From contig ONZQ02000005.1 of assembly GCA_900312665.1 (NCBI GenBank), positions 1,405,077 to 1,469,076 on the forward strand: 64,000 bases of DNA. Direction: 5' to 3'. Made by a program: the position numbers and the translations under genes. The number at the start of each line of letters is the position of its first letter. Position 1 is the stretch's first letter. A model generated the notes under the pieces. That model did no database searches and was not told the origin of the DNA. It worked only from the letters and a program-made list of their open reading frames with translations. Source of the DNA: Cephalotrichum gorgonifer. Taxonomy: Eukaryota; Ascomycota; Sordariomycetes; Microascales; Microascaceae. Below are positions 33,822-46,034 of the stretch, piece after piece.

Positions 33822-33915
33822 CATATCAGCCAATTAGAGTGTCAAGCGAAGTGCGAAGTGCGAAGTGTGGTGCTCTCTCACACTTGAGATCTGCTGGCTT
33901 GACAATGTCAAATCG
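33822..33915. repeat. Promoter direct repeat, copy 2
   Basis: It begins CATATCAGCCAATTAGAGTG, contains an extra 'GCGAAGT' unit relative to copy 1, and ends 'GTCAAATCG' just ahead of the TATAAATA box of the RTA1 gene. Confidence 0.8.
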
Positions 33916-34028
33916 TGGTCGATATAAATATCTAGAAATCTTTGAGATGTTGGACATGCTCACTCTTCGTCCTAGTAACTTCCGACGACACAAAAAAGTC
34001 TCCAAAGCTTTGGAAATCCAGCTTCATC

Positions 34029-34955
34029 ATGGTCGCCTCCCGCAGCAGCAACTTCCCTTACTCGCCTGCCCCTGTAGCAGCCATCATCTTCCTCGTAACG
34101 TTTACGATCGCCACAGCCTGGCACATATTCATCGCCGTCCCCAAACGAACATGGTACCTCGCTCCCCTGCTCTGTGGTGGCATTCGTATGTGTTTAATCC
34201 CTTCGACCCCGTCTGCTTCGTCAGGAGATTTGACGGGCTATTAACATGGATATTTCTATGCAGTCGAAGTTGCGGGCTACGCCAGCCGCACCGCTGCAAC
34301 TTTCAACACGGACGACAAGCCACCGTACATCATTCAATTAGTCTGCATCCTTATCGCACCCACGCTCTTCGCAGCCTCCCTCTACATGCTCTTCAGCCGC
34401 TTGGTTCTGCTGCTGCGCGCCGAGTCTCTCTGCCTCGTTCGGCCGGCATGGGTAACCAAGATCTTTGTCGGCGGCGACGTGGTATGCTTCTTAGTGCAGC
34501 TAATCGGCGCCGCCACGGTGTCCCGGTCGGGGAACTTCGAGCTAGGCAAGACGGTGATATTGGTCGGACTGATGGCCCAGATTGCTGTCTTCGGCTTTTT
34601 CATTGTCGTCGCCGTCGTGTTCCACCGCCGCTTGGCAAGGAAAGCCAGTCCACCGGCCGACTCACTTGAGGGTAGGGGTTGGAGGAGGGGCTGGGAGCGT
34701 GTCTTGCTGGGCATATACTCGGCGAGCGCCTTGGTCGTTATCAGGTCCCTGTTTCGGTTCATCGAATTCGCGGGTCCCCGAGACGGTCCTTTGATGACGC
34801 ATGAAGTTTACCTCTACGTCTTCGATTCATTGTTGATGCTTGGGGTGCTTGCTGTGCTGGCCGTCTTTCACCCAGCCGAGTATGTGCCGAATAAGGGACT
34901 CGTGGAGAGACTATCTAGCTCGGAGATGATGGACCTTCGCCCGGAAGATAATTAG
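34029..34955 (+). CDS. RTA1-like seven-TM protein 1
   Basis: A 282-aa plasma-membrane-type protein of the RTA1/RSB1 (lipid-translocating exporter-like) family, in two exons, 34029-34185 and 34264-34955. Removing the 78-nt intron creates the family signature 'CGGILEVAGYASR'. Other family marks are 'QLVCILIAPTLFAASLYMLF', 'GDVVCFLVQLIGAA' and 'RFIEFAGPRDG'. The protein ends in 'FHPAEYVP' and a short polar tail. Yeast members give resistance to amphiphilic compounds or move sphingoid bases; this protein's cargo is unknown. It is convergent with the Zn2Cys6 regulator gene, with only 32 bp between the stop codons. Confidence 0.92.
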
Positions 34956-34987
34956 AATCGGTATGGGAGGAGCTCAGGTAGAAGTGA

Positions 34988-36351
34988 TTACAGGGATTCG
35001 TCGTGTACAAGAGGTTCGAAATTGTCTCGGCTGTCGGCTCCGCGAGACGTTAGAGACGAAAAAAAGCGATATAGAGGGCCCCCATTATTTACATTCGCTG
35101 GTAGCTGGCCGAGGAGAAACTGCGTGAGAGAGTCTTTGTCACCGAGCCGTAAGGCTGCCCGAGGAATGTCGAGATAATGCTGCCAGTCTCCACTAACCAT
35201 CTTCTCCAACTGGGCCATGTCGTGGCTCGCCACCCCTTCGAAAAGCCACGAACTTGGCATGAAATTAAGGAGGACCAGGTAATAAGCCAGTATGACGAGA
35301 GCGCGAGGTCTCTCCTGCCGAATCATGGCAAGAAATTCGCCAGAGACGCGGTTAAAAGCCCAAGCAAATACCTTGAACTCAGTCCAGCGCTGATGAGAGG
35401 GAAGAGCCAACGAAGCGATAATGTTCGCAATGCCGTTTGCAGCTTCGAGGAGAGTGTGACGGTAGATCCAATCATGGTCGCCCTCGTGAATCAGCAAGAG
35501 GCGCTCTAGACCCTGGGGCATTGTCGCCGGAACGGGAACGTCATCAAAATGGCCAGCGGCAAGGAAAGGTGCATCGCCGCCGCCCTGGCGTCGTCGAATG
35601 CCAGACGTTTCTGGCGAAGTCTCGAAGCTTTGTGTCCCTCTGCCGAGGGCCAGCCAATTGGCGAGCCATAGTCCCGGAGATTCCAAGACACGGTCGGCAG
35701 CGAAGGAGACTGTACCCAGCAGATGCGATGCGGCCGTGACTGCGCGTCTATTATGTGACGACACGGTCGCTAGTTCTTGTCGCAAGCTTCGTAGCGCCGA
35801 GTCTCGGTACAAGACAGTCGATGAACTGGCCGTGTCACTGGGGCTCATGTGTATCATGGCCACAAAGAGAATGACGTCAAGAAGGAAACCATGCTGAAAG
35901 GCAAGGTTCGGTAGATCAACCTGCAGCAATGCTTGTCCTCTCTGGTTCAGCTGTAGCGCATGGCTAATGGACGGGGCCGTGTGGGCCGTGTAGTGATGCA
36001 AAAGTCGCAGATTTAGCAATTCCTTCCCGTCGGGGAGATGACCACGCGCGTTGTAGTTTGGGGCGAGGCGAACGTATCGCGGCGAGTCGTTCCCTTCTTC
36101 TACTGGCACGGAAAGAATGCTCGCATCGCTCACGGGTGGATGTCGGCGTTGTCGTTTCGTTGGTAATACATAGACGCAGTCGAGGTCTCGTCTGAGGCAC
36201 GCGGCACATTGCGGCTTGTCCTCGTCGCACTGGAGACACCTTTGTCAGCGACGCGACTTGGAACAGGGAAGAGGACAGGACGGAAATTTGCCTTCACGCG
36301 TCTGAGCTTGCAGTTAGAACAGCCACTTCTTGACTTTAGGTGTGGTCGCAT
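34988..36351 (-). CDS. Zn(II)2Cys6 transcription factor with a GC-AG intron inside the zinc cluster
   Basis: A 433-aa binuclear-zinc-cluster regulator. Exon 1 (36351-36292) gives 'MRPHLKSRSGCSNCKLRRVK' and exon 2 (36229-34988) continues 'CDEDKPQCAACLRRDLDC'. Together these make a perfect C-x2-C-x6-C-x6-C-x2-C-x6-C cluster. The 62-bp intron (36230-36291) opens with GC (AAG|GCAAAT) instead of GT and ends CAG. Removing it is the only way to keep the cluster. The downstream part is a fungal-specific transcription factor-like helical region ('LNLRLLHHYTAHTAPSISHA', 'WLANWLALGRG'). An apparent upstream start at 36396 is GTG. Target genes are unknown; the nearest is the convergent RTA1 gene. Confidence 0.9.
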
Positions 36352-38681
36352 GTTGCCACAAATGTTGCTGCCGCGTCGATTACAAATGGCGGCCACGCGA
36401 AGTTGGGAGATGGAAGCTGTCAGTGTCGGCTCAGAGGCCTATGAAACCTCAAGAAAAGGAGACTCGGCAATTCATCGGAACCAAACCAGCATCGGACGCG
36501 GGGCATAAGCAAACAGAAGCAAATCCCCGTCTTACAGCCATGCTGGGCACTCTTCATTGATTGGCGGGAGAGATAGGCAGGATAGGTGCTGTGTAGGTCT
36601 ATATTTTTCTGTCCATCTCTTGCTCGTCGTACCTGGCAATTTTTGGCAAACGAAAGCCACTATTATATCGGTAGCCCTGTTTATTCTCGGAGGGAATAAC
36701 TTGTCCTTGATTAGGACTTTCCAATGGTTGTGTAGTAGTATACCCAAGTTGGTATGCTTGGGAAGTTAAATGTCAATCTCCGGGTCTCTCAAAGTCCATC
36801 CGCGATGCCTACGAAGTCCAGAAGAAGCTCACGTGGACCACGCGCGGGAAAGGCTGTGGCCATGTTCTCCTTCAGCTAGTAGAGCACTTCTTTGACCGCG
36901 CAGAAGGATGGAATAGAGGGACTATTTTATTTATCCCAGACCGTCCAGGGCCCTTCGGGAGCCTTACAGTCACGTTATCTTTGTTGTCGAGCTTGCTACT
37001 AAGACTATCGCCGCCATCGACTTCAATGTTATAGCGACCAGGAGACCCGTCCATGGAAGCGACAATACCACAGATCGGTTACCGAACGGGAATCAAAGTG
37101 GTATAACTCTAGAGCCATACTCTACCCATTAGTATTGTTCAGAGGCTAATTTATAGTTATGGTTCTTTATCGCTTTCAGCGTGAGTATCCGAGCCCCATA
37201 ATCTCAGTCACATTTTATTGCTCTTTCGCTGTCTGGGGTGTCAGCTTTCCCCGTATATGTTCGGTCTACAGAAGATATTTCGGCCGTTACGTGCGGTTAA
37301 CGAGCTATTATCTTCACAAATGAACAACCTTTGGCGTATAAATGAGGACCTACTACCTTCGCCCCAAGAACCATACTGTTTCGGGACTTGATTTCTTTAC
37401 GTGGCTAGTCAGAATCACAGGGATAGATAGCCGGTCGCTACGAGCAATGGTTCAACTGAGGGGGAAACATCTAGTCTAGCAAATACCAAATTACATGACA
37501 AACCTGGCCGCGAGAAGGTTAACTGCTCCGTCTTTCATTAAGACAGATCCGTTTCAATGGACAAATTAGCAGTGACTATTTCCAGAATAATCTGATTACG
37601 GCCGTAGTGGCGGCGGACAGGATTCAGCCGCGAAACCGAGCCTGTCAATTACCAACGCATGGGTGTAGGTGTGGCCGTGGGCGGCGAGGTGTGGCCAAAA
37701 TCGGCATATGATCATCGCTTATGGGCCACGGAGAACGGCGACGGGAGTTCCGTAGGCGGGGATGTTGGAGTTGCCCCTTCGAATCCAGTACACCTTGGCG
37801 AGTAAGTGCCTGGTCAAGGTAGGCGGGAAAGCTTTGCAGGATCTGCCGCTCCAATAGTCTGTCAGGTCGGCACAACGATATCGTAACGGGCCGAACGCAC
37901 GGATTTGGTTGCCGGTAAGCCGGAGGCGGATCTCGACAGAAACCCTTTAGCTTCGTCGGAAACCCAGCCATGGGCTAAATGGGAAGGGAGGTCTGTCTTG
38001 CAGCCTTACACATTACGGATTTTACGGAGAAAGTCTGTCCGAACTGTGGAACCGCGAGTAGGGGCCCAAGGGGTGGAATTCGGAAAAGTCGCCTCCGTGG
38101 ACGCCTTGGCGACATGGCTGGAAGGCTAAAGGACCCGCGTGCGGGCCGAACTGCATCGGAGGTCTTGCCAATTCAGGTCAATGACGAGTAACTTTGGCCT
38201 GAGGACGTTTACGCCACTGCCGATCTCTGCCAATTCTCCACGTCTTTAACCTCCGCAAAGGTTGGTATGAGCCTATTCAAAGTGCGTAGGCGTCTTGCTT
38301 GAGTTCCCCTTGCACCCCGCAAAGCTTTAATTTATGCCCAGTATTAAGACTGTCCTAGCACTTTTCGAGGAGCACTGAACGCACGGTATGTCCGCAGGAA
38401 CCGTTGTGGATATTGGTTCCTCCCGAGCCGTTCATGCAGCTCGACGATATCTATATCTATACTTATAGGACACGGAGGCGACCCTATCTTGCTGACCTTT
38501 CTGCCGATTGTCCCAATCTCTTCTTTAACAGTCCAATCTTCTATATAGCCCCGTGAGGCTCAGGACGTTATTGGGTCATCCTGACCTCGTGTCATCGAAT
38601 GAATTGGCCCCATTCCCAGTCGCATAAGTCGTTTCCGCTAGCCTCCACCTGTAGCACGACTGAACGTGTCGAGCCGCCGCG
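36352..38681. other. Intergenic, 2.3 kb, nothing recognised
   Basis: This separates the Zn2Cys6 gene start from the sugar transporter. Frames on both strands are short, with no recognisable exon. It is one of the longest empty stretches in the window. Confidence 0.45.
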
Positions 38682-40559
38682 ATGGCTAACGTCGTTAACC
38701 GAGTAAACGCGAACGTGAACGTCGGCACGACAGCCGACCCCATCGTTACCCGCCTCGTCCAGGATGACAAGGTACCATGGTACAAGAAGCCGAACCTTCG
38801 GGTTATGTATATCTGGGTCTTCCTATGCTGTATGGGTGTTGAGATGACGTCCGGCTTCGACTCACAACTTATCAACACGTTGCAGTTTTCCGAGAGTTTC
38901 CAACGATGTATGTGCAACTCGTTCTATATTGACTCAAATCCTGGGCTGAAGTATACTAACTCACGCCTAGACTTCGGCGGTGGCCGCGTTGACGAGAACG
39001 GCAAATACGCTATTGAGCCCGGCCTTCTCGGCTTTGTTAACTCCTGCTACCAGCTCGGATCCATATTCGCCGTTCCTATTGCTCCGTGGGTTGCTCAGCG
39101 CTGGGGACGTCGATGGTCTATTATGATCGGCTCCCTGATTATGGTAGTTGGCGCGCTCATACAGGAGCGTCCCGTGGTCCCGGGGAGATTCAGGTCTGAT
39201 GCTTACTTTCTGCTAGTTGCCATGTACATCATTGCTCGCATACTCCTCGGCATGGGCATTCTTTTCGCCATCATTTCTGGAGCTGCCCTGATCGGAGAGC
39301 TTAGCTACCCCAAGGAGCGTCCTGTCCTTACCTCGCTCTTCAATTCATCATACTTCATCGGTCAGATCCTTGCATCTGCGATTGCCCTTGGAACAACCGA
39401 AATCAAAAGTAACTGGGCCTGGCGTCTTCCCTCACTTCTTCAGATCTGTCCTTCTCTCCTACAGATCTCAACTGTTTTGTAAGGCGACTAACCCAGCCAG
39501 CACAAAAAGTGTATTCGTCCGTAGATTCTAAAGCTGCTAACTCTGATTCAGTCTTCTTCCAGAGTCCCCTCGTTATCTCATCTCTCATGATAAGGTTGAC
39601 GAGGCTTCCAATATCCTTATCAAGTATCACGCCGAAGGTGATGGCGAATCACTCCTTGTTAAGGCCGAGATCGCCCAGATTAGAGAGACTATCAAGACTG
39701 AAATGGAGGTATCTAAGCAGTCTTGGTTAGACCTAATCAGACAACCTGGTATGCGCCGCCGTGTCTACGTGTCGATCTTCCTCGGTCTTTTCACGCAGCT
39801 CTCAGGCAATACCCTGATCAGCTACTATTCTAATATTCTATTCGACATGATGGGTTTCACCTCCAGCTACGCTAAGACCCGTATTAACGTTGCCAACGCC
39901 TGCTGGGGCCTCATCAATGGAACGATCATCGCCCTGATTGTCACCCGCTTCAAGCGCCGACATATGTATATGCTTTCAGCAACTTGCATGTGTCTTGTCT
40001 TTACCGCCTTTACTGTTTCTCTGCAGCGTCTACAGGTTGCAGATGATGCTGGGATGAAGAACACTGCAGCAGGAATATCTACCTTATTTTGGTACTTTGC
40101 ACACTCTCCCTCCTATAACATCGGAAATAATGCCCTTACTTATAGTAAGTTAGCCCTACCTACCATGGTAAACAAAACAAGCTGAATCTAACACCGCACA
40201 GCCTACCTCATTGAGCTCTGGCCCTATGCCCAACGAAGTCGCGGGATTGGTGTCCAACAGCTATTTGGAAAACTTGCTGGCTTTTTCTCTACCAATGTCA
40301 ACTCCATCGCACTCAATGCCATCGGGTGGAGATACCTTGCTATCTACTGCGGTTGGATCTTCTTCGAGCTCTGCATCATATTCTTCCTTTACCCCGAGAC
40401 AAGCGGCCGTACCCTCGAGGAACTTGCCTTCCGTAAGTCTTTCCGTCAACCGTGGATTCTTTGATAAGAAGTGCACTAACTACTTTTGCCCCAGTCTTCG
40501 AGGACAAGGAGTACAACGAGAGGATGGCCGCCGCCGTCGAGAAGAATATCCGCTATTGA
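38682..40559 (+). CDS. MFS sugar transporter (lactose permease/hexose transporter-like)
   Basis: A 12-TM sugar porter of 540 aa in five exons: 38682-38907, 38971-39478, 39552-40144, 40202-40432 and 40495-40559. Sugar-porter motifs are 'RWGRR' after TM2, 'LPESPRYLI' before the central loop (restored by removing the 73-nt intron), and 'PETSGRTLEELAF' after TM12. 'GVEMTSGFDSQLINTLQ' in TM1 and 'FGGGRVDENGKYAI' resemble fungal disaccharide or lactose permease-like transporters. The long cytoplasmic loop and the 'LSGNTLISYYSNILFDMMG' of TM7 are also typical. It acts at the plasma membrane by proton symport in characterised relatives. The substrate is not assignable. Confidence 0.93.
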
Positions 40560-41644
40560 GACGGTAGTGACAATCCAATACAATCCCTCCCGCATAAGAC
40601 CAAGGAGGGCAGGGTCGCCTGAACACAGCCTCTCCTGTCACATCTCATCCCGCAGTTCCATCGCATTCAACATGTTGCTGGGAAGGGATTGACCTATAAT
40701 GTCATGACATTCTATTTAGTATACACAGTTGGATCTTTCCGTCGTCTTACTGGCGGCTCTGGCGACACGTTAGGGAAGTGGAGGGCGACTCCATATGCCT
40801 GAACTCGGCTTAGTATTGAATCCACCTTAATTTGATAATGAACCCATTCACCAATATTAACCCAAGTCTCAATTTGACGCCATTGCCATGGACCCAACAT
40901 TTTGGTGTTTGGGACGATACCCAGTGCTGTGGACCTTGGCCTTCAAGGTCTGTAGAACGGGATCAATCGATGAGGGGGGTGGACGCGAAAATTGGGGATG
41001 ACAGCCATGGTCAATGAACAGGAACCAGTACGTTGCCTCTATTACTACAGAAACAGGCCTAACAATGGAACTACTTCGACTTCTAACCTCAGTCAGAAAA
41101 TACAGCTTACAACTACCCCAGAATCTTACACCGTATTTCGTATAAGAGATCGTCGTGGTGACGCATGGTGCAAGGCTGTGCCACCGCGTATTCGCCAGCG
41201 CCGGGAGAATGTCAGTCCGCTGCAGCTGATTACGTTGCCCCATGTTTATGGATAGCTATGAGAAAATAACCTAACCTCTGCAGAATAATCCATCCCTTAC
41301 GCCCGTGTTGTGGTGATATGAGCTCTTTTGCCACGTACCTCCCTCCAAATATCTGGGTCTGCGTCGTATTATCCCCAAAATAGACTGCTTGGACGGGCTG
41401 AGATGTATGATGACGAAAAGTTAGATTTTCTTCATTCAGCGTAGGGGATGGCGCGCCCGGGACGAGTGACGTATGTCATCTTACGATCACCGGAGCCAAT
41501 ATTGATTGGATTCTTAGAACTAGTATTAATATCTCCAGTTATCGTGGGATCCATGCGACCGTTGGTATTAATATCGCCTGTCGTCCGAAGTGTTTCCGCG
41601 AGCAACGCACGCCCCTCCACAGCATACACGCGCTTTCTGAAATC
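40560..41644. other. Intergenic, nothing recognised
   Basis: About 1.1 kb between the transporter stop and the serine-hydrolase start. No exon-like sequence or clear TATA element was noticed. Confidence 0.45.
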
Positions 41645-43510
41645 ATGAACCTCAAGTCAGTCCTTGGATCAGCTCTGCCCGCCTTGTCCACCGCCGCTCG
41701 GTGTCCCCCAACAGGCGCTGTCCTCCCGAGTCCAGATCTCCCAGACAACTACGAGCCCGCAGGCCTACGAGTTAACATTGACAACCTTTTGGAACACGCA
41801 TCCCCAACATGGAACGTTAGTACCACGTCGTTCTCAGTCGAACTCACATCTATCAACGCCTCCTTTTTCGAGTACCACCATACCGCGGCGACAAGGAGTG
41901 AGCATGGCGTACGAGAGGTCGATACAAACACCGTGTACCGTATTGCAAGCATAACGAAGGTTTTCAACGTCCTGGCGCTATTGCTCAATGCGCCGCTCGC
42001 GCTCGACACGTCTATAACCCAGTATGTACCAGAGCTTGAGGGGAGGGAGGAGTACGTGGAAATTACTCTGAGGATGCTGGCTAGCCAGGTCGCAGGGATT
42101 CCTCGGGAGGGTAAGCACTTGAAATTTATCACTTCAAAAAAGAGGGACATCAAAGAAGATCTGGCAATCTGACGCATCTAGTCTCTGCGTTTGACTGGTA
42201 TTCCGAGCGAGGGCTGCAGCTACAAGAACTCGGGTTCCCAGCGCCAGACCCCCAGGACGTGCCAACATGTGACATCGTCCCCGATGGCGCTTGCTCACGA
42301 TCTCGTATGTTCCCATGTCAAACCAGCCCAAACAACGAGGGTTGACGCACTAATACGATGAAGAACTTTTCGACGACCTGTTAGCGGACCAGTTTTCCTG
42401 GCTACCTGGACAAAGGGCGGGATATTCTAACCCAGCATACACACTTCTTGGGTACGCCATCGAGAACATAACTGGCAAGACTTTCGAAGATATACTGCAA
42501 GACGACATCCTCGGTCCCCTTAATCTCACCTCTACCTCCCTGTCCCCACCAGATCCCTCGGAAGCAATCATCCCTGTTGGGGCAGGGGAGGTCCTCATCG
42601 GCTTTGACATCGGAACTTACAACGCGTGCGTCTCCAATGAGTCCCAGTCCACGGTGTCATTGGATCCAAAGCGACGTAATGTATCAATACTGACATTACA
42701 AGTAGTACTGCAGGTATGTTCTCAACACCACGAGATATAACCGCCTTTCTCCGCTCAATCCTCCGAAACGACCTCCTGTCCCCCATCCGAACGCGCCAGT
42801 GGCTAAAGCCAACGGTGTACGCCGGTGGACTCACTGCGGACATTGGTATGCCCTGGGAGATCTACCGCCTCTCACACCTCACGCCTGACGGCCGGCCAAT
42901 CGAAGTGTACACAAAGTCCGGTGGCATACCGGGCTACTCGTCCATGGCACTTCTATTGCCTGAATATGACATGGCCGCAAGCATCCTGGTAAGCTTCGAA
43001 GCAGGCAGCGACCCCTCGGTGGACCTCACGGACATCGTTCTGGCTTCCTTGATACCGTCACTGGACTCTCTTTCCAGGGAACAAGCAGAGAAAGCATACG
43101 CGGGTCTCTACTTAGATGCTGGCCATGGAACAAATGGTGCCAACACTACCGACGCGACACTGTCCCTGGTTATCGATGACGGCCCTGGCTTGAAGATTAC
43201 AGAATGGACCAACTACGGCAAAAGCATCCTCGACGTTTTGGCTGGCGACAAGAACACGACCGTCGAGGGACTGGACGCGAGACTCTACCCAATCGGCGAC
43301 AAGAACCGCTGGCGTATGGTAGTCGAGAAATTGGTCTCGGAAAATGAAGACTCCTCCTTGCCAGGGGGGATGTGCATGGCGTGGTTCCGGGTTGACCAGA
43401 TGCGGTACGCAAGTCTATCCTTCGAGGAGTTTCATTTCCAGATGGACGGGGGTGTAGTTATGGGTGTGGAGAACCGGGGGATGCGCCAACGCTTGACCAA
43501 ACGTACCTGA
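41645..43510 (+). CDS. Beta-lactamase-fold serine hydrolase/transesterase, probably secreted
   Basis: A 551-aa protein in four exons, 41645-42110, 42182-42304, 42364-42625 and 42706-43510. The penicillin-binding-protein/class C beta-lactamase motifs are all present: SxxK as 'RIASITKVF', YxN as 'GYSNPAYT', and the third motif as 'KSGGIPGYSS'. The mature N-terminus 'CPPTGAVLPSPDLP' and several N-glycosylation sites match a fungal secreted subgroup, though the leader itself is only weakly hydrophobic. The C-terminal 180 residues form an extra beta-rich domain. Members act as esterases, peptidases or acyl-transesterases; the LovD type acts in natural-product pathways. It lies 2.5 kb left of the P450/acyltransferase group, next to an RTA1 gene, so a link is possible but unproven. 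Confidence 0.88.
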
Positions 43511-44235
43511 GCTAGATAGCATTTAACCCTGGACTGAAGGTTATTGTCCCCCACCTCCGCATGGACGGGCCTACTGAGATATTGATCACATCAAATAATT
43601 CCGGGTTATCCTGTTTTCTTCGTGTGCGCCACCCTATCTTATCTGCTGCCCTTGGGGAATTCGTGACCCAGGCCTTGTTGAGCTACCGTAAGTCCGCTCG
43701 ATATAACAACTTGGCATGTTCGAGCGTAGCATTATAAAGACCAGGGAGCCCCTCAGTTGTAACCTCCTGGACCAACTATTCCTGAACAGTTCCCTTGATG
43801 GTTGTCCCTTGGCCTATTCACAAGGACATGCTTCTCCAAGATGCGTGTAGAGATGGAGGTTAGAGTCCACCGACGATATAGAGATCCAACACGTCACAAA
43901 GGGTGGTGCTGGACTCCTCCCCAATATTCTTGATCTAGGCCTTCAGTAACAGTGGGCGGCAAGAGAGGTTACGAAAACGACACCTCAATCTGAGGGAAGA
44001 TATATTATGTGAGTCGTGCGGATCTCACAAGTGGCAGCGACATCGTTTGCATACTAAACGGTACTTTGTCATCCCACGTCTGTACTCCCAGCGCGAACAA
44101 CAGGTGTTCAGAGCACGTCGGTGTTATCAAACGAGATTTTCCACCCCTCTCCCCGTCCATATCTGTCTCTGCTCGTTACTGCCTGATCATACTACAACTG
44201 TTCCCAACGTCCGCCATCGCTGTCTCAAGGCTAAC
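43511..44235. other. Intergenic, nothing recognised
   Basis: 725 bp between convergent genes. No gene or repeat was noticed. Confidence 0.5.
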
Positions 44236-45132
44236 TCAGTGTTGCGCTCTCTTGTCGTCCACTCGCGCCATACCGTATTGAGAGACGTCAGCCGTGATGT
44301 CGCTAGAATCGGGCTTTCCGCCCGTCAGCAGGACCGAGGGGTCGATAATGTTGTAGACGCCGATGGCAATAACCATGCATACGGCGTCAAGCCCGATGAA
44401 GAAGCCCTCCGTCTTCATCAGGTACCCCTCCCACCCTTGTAGCAGCTCGACAGCGCGGAAGACGCAGCGGATGAAGACGGCGGTGACGGAGACGCAGGTG
44501 GCCCAGACGACGAGGTTCTGCCCGCGGGACATGTCGACGCGGCGCGTGCGCCATATGAAGATGACGAAGAGGACTGTGAACAGCGTGACGCATGCCAGCT
44601 GGAATATGATGCCGCCGACCATCATCCGCGCGCCGGGCTCCGGGTCCTTGCCGTTGTTGGTCGCGGCGGACGCCAGCCCCGCTCCTCCGGATTGGATGAG
44701 CAGCGAGACAGCGTCGGCGATGCAGAAGCTCCATAGGTAGGTGCGCGGGCGCAGGACCGAATAGCGGGGGCCGACCTCGGTGATGAGGTACCCGAGGGTG
44801 ACGTAGATGCCCGCGGCGATGAAGACGGGCGCCACGACGAGGGTGGTGATCTGTAGGAGGAAGGCGATCTTGTTGTAGGGGCACTTGGAGGACCAGGTGC
44901 GGCCGATCCAGCCCACGAGCTCGATGGCGGAGGAAATGGTGAGGAGGTAGGATGTCCAGCGGCGGTGCTGGATGGAACGGAAGAGATGGCCGCCGCCGGT
45001 CAGGGCAAAGAGGACGGAGAAGGCGATGCCAGCGCCGAGGCTGGGGACGTAGCCGTAGGCGTTTGCTAGGCCTGGGATAAGCTCCTGGCAGCCCACAAGG
45101 AGGTCGCCCTTTGCGTATTTGCCGAAGTCCAT
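44236..45132 (-). CDS. RTA1-like seven-TM protein 2
   Basis: An intronless 298-aa member of the RTA1/RSB1 family. ATG 45132 is chosen because the longer frame upstream is a low-complexity Pro/Arg-rich leader. Seven TM segments are readable, for example 'AGIAFSVLFALTGGGHLF', 'YLLTISSAIELVGWIGR', 'GGIIFQLACVTLFTVLFV' and 'CVFRAVELLQGW'. Family marks are 'AIELVGWIGR', 'VAPVFIAAGIYVTLG' and 'RCVFRAVELLQGWEG' ahead of the last helices. It could export or give tolerance to an amphiphilic metabolite. It sits at the left border of the P450/acyltransferase group but is 0.9 kb away and has no proven link. The paralog at 34029 is only distantly similar. Confidence 0.92.
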   Translation of the reverse strand: MDFGKYAKGDLLVGCQELIPGLANAYGYVPSLGAGIAFSVLFALTGGGHLFRSIQHRRWTSYLLTISSAIELVGWIGRTWSSKCPYNKIAFLLQITTLVVAPVFIAAGIYVTLGYLITEVGPRYSVLRPRTYLWSFCIADAVSLLIQSGGAGLASAATNNGKDPEPGARMMVGGIIFQLACVTLFTVLFVIFIWRTRRVDMSRGQNLVVWATCVSVTAVFIRCVFRAVELLQGWEGYLMKTEGFFIGLDAVCMVIAIGVYNIIDPSVLLTGGKPDSSDITADVSQYGMARVDDKRAQH

Positions 45133-46034
45133 GGTGAAGATGAGTCCTTCGATAGGTCTTGCTGTTGTGCAAAGTCTAGGGCGATACGAGGGAAGGGGCG
45201 TGGTGGAGTAAGGAGGAAGGCGTCGGGCGACGGGGAACGGGCGACGGGCGGCGGACGGAGGTGATAACAGATGTGATAGCTGAACGTTTGTGCTCGCCCG
45301 CTGATGGGAATGCAATTTGGGTAGAGGTGATGAGCACTCTACAACAGCACATCTACGGCGGGGTGCTTGCTACCAGCGCACATTCTCAGGGTGTGATGGT
45401 CGTCCCCGGTACGGTACCGATTTCCGTGTTCCGCTTTTTGGATGGCTACCGTATCCGTCGATCCGCTCGCGTTGGGGGGGGAGGGGCAGTGAGTGACGAG
45501 GCCAGCCCATGGATACTTTTCCATAGGCAGGGCAGAGCCCTCGCAGCGAGTACAGGGGCTGTCCCCCTCTACATATTATGCATGGCATTTTTTAAGATAG
45601 TCCTGGCGGCCCGACTGACCCTGTAACCGATGCTCGGTTCCCGACCAATGGAACTTGCTCACCTGTTGGCGATGTGTTTATTTGGTACTCTAAGATGAAG
45701 GCTTCCGATGTACAGTACTTATGCTTACCGCCCGAGGTACTTCGGCGCTTCGGTACCAATGATTAGTATTATCCTACGGAGTTCGGAACTCGTGTAGCAT
45801 TTGTGGGTCGTGTCCAATGCTTCCGTCAATCTATCAAGGTAGGTTGCCAAAGCACCCACCCCCCCCTGCATTCGAGTTTCGCCGAAACTCGATTACTTCA
45901 AGGTAGCACAACGACGGCGGCACTCCGCCCTTGCCCCACCCGTCCTCCACCAACGCCGAATCCTTCGTCCCACCCGCCGCCGAACGCCACACAGCACACA
46001 CGCACTCGCACACACGTACACACCCACCCCTGCA
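45133..46034. other. Intergenic, nothing recognised
   Basis: 902 bp. A CA-rich stretch lies at about 45990-46025. It is the upstream region of the RTA1 gene and the 3' side of the P450. Confidence 0.5.

Larger units (their letters stand above)
32940..34028. promoter_or_regulatory. Divergent promoter region between GT32 and RTA1 genes
   Basis: 1.1 kb. It contains a direct duplication of about 91-94 bp (listed separately), each copy with a CCAAT box, followed by TATAAATA at 33923-33930, about 100 bp before the RTA1 ATG. No gene is seen. Confidence 0.55.

Noticed and set aside
36352..36396. Longer start for the Zn2Cys6 regulator at 36396
   Set aside because: That codon is GTG. ATG at 36351 directly precedes the zinc cluster as in relatives.
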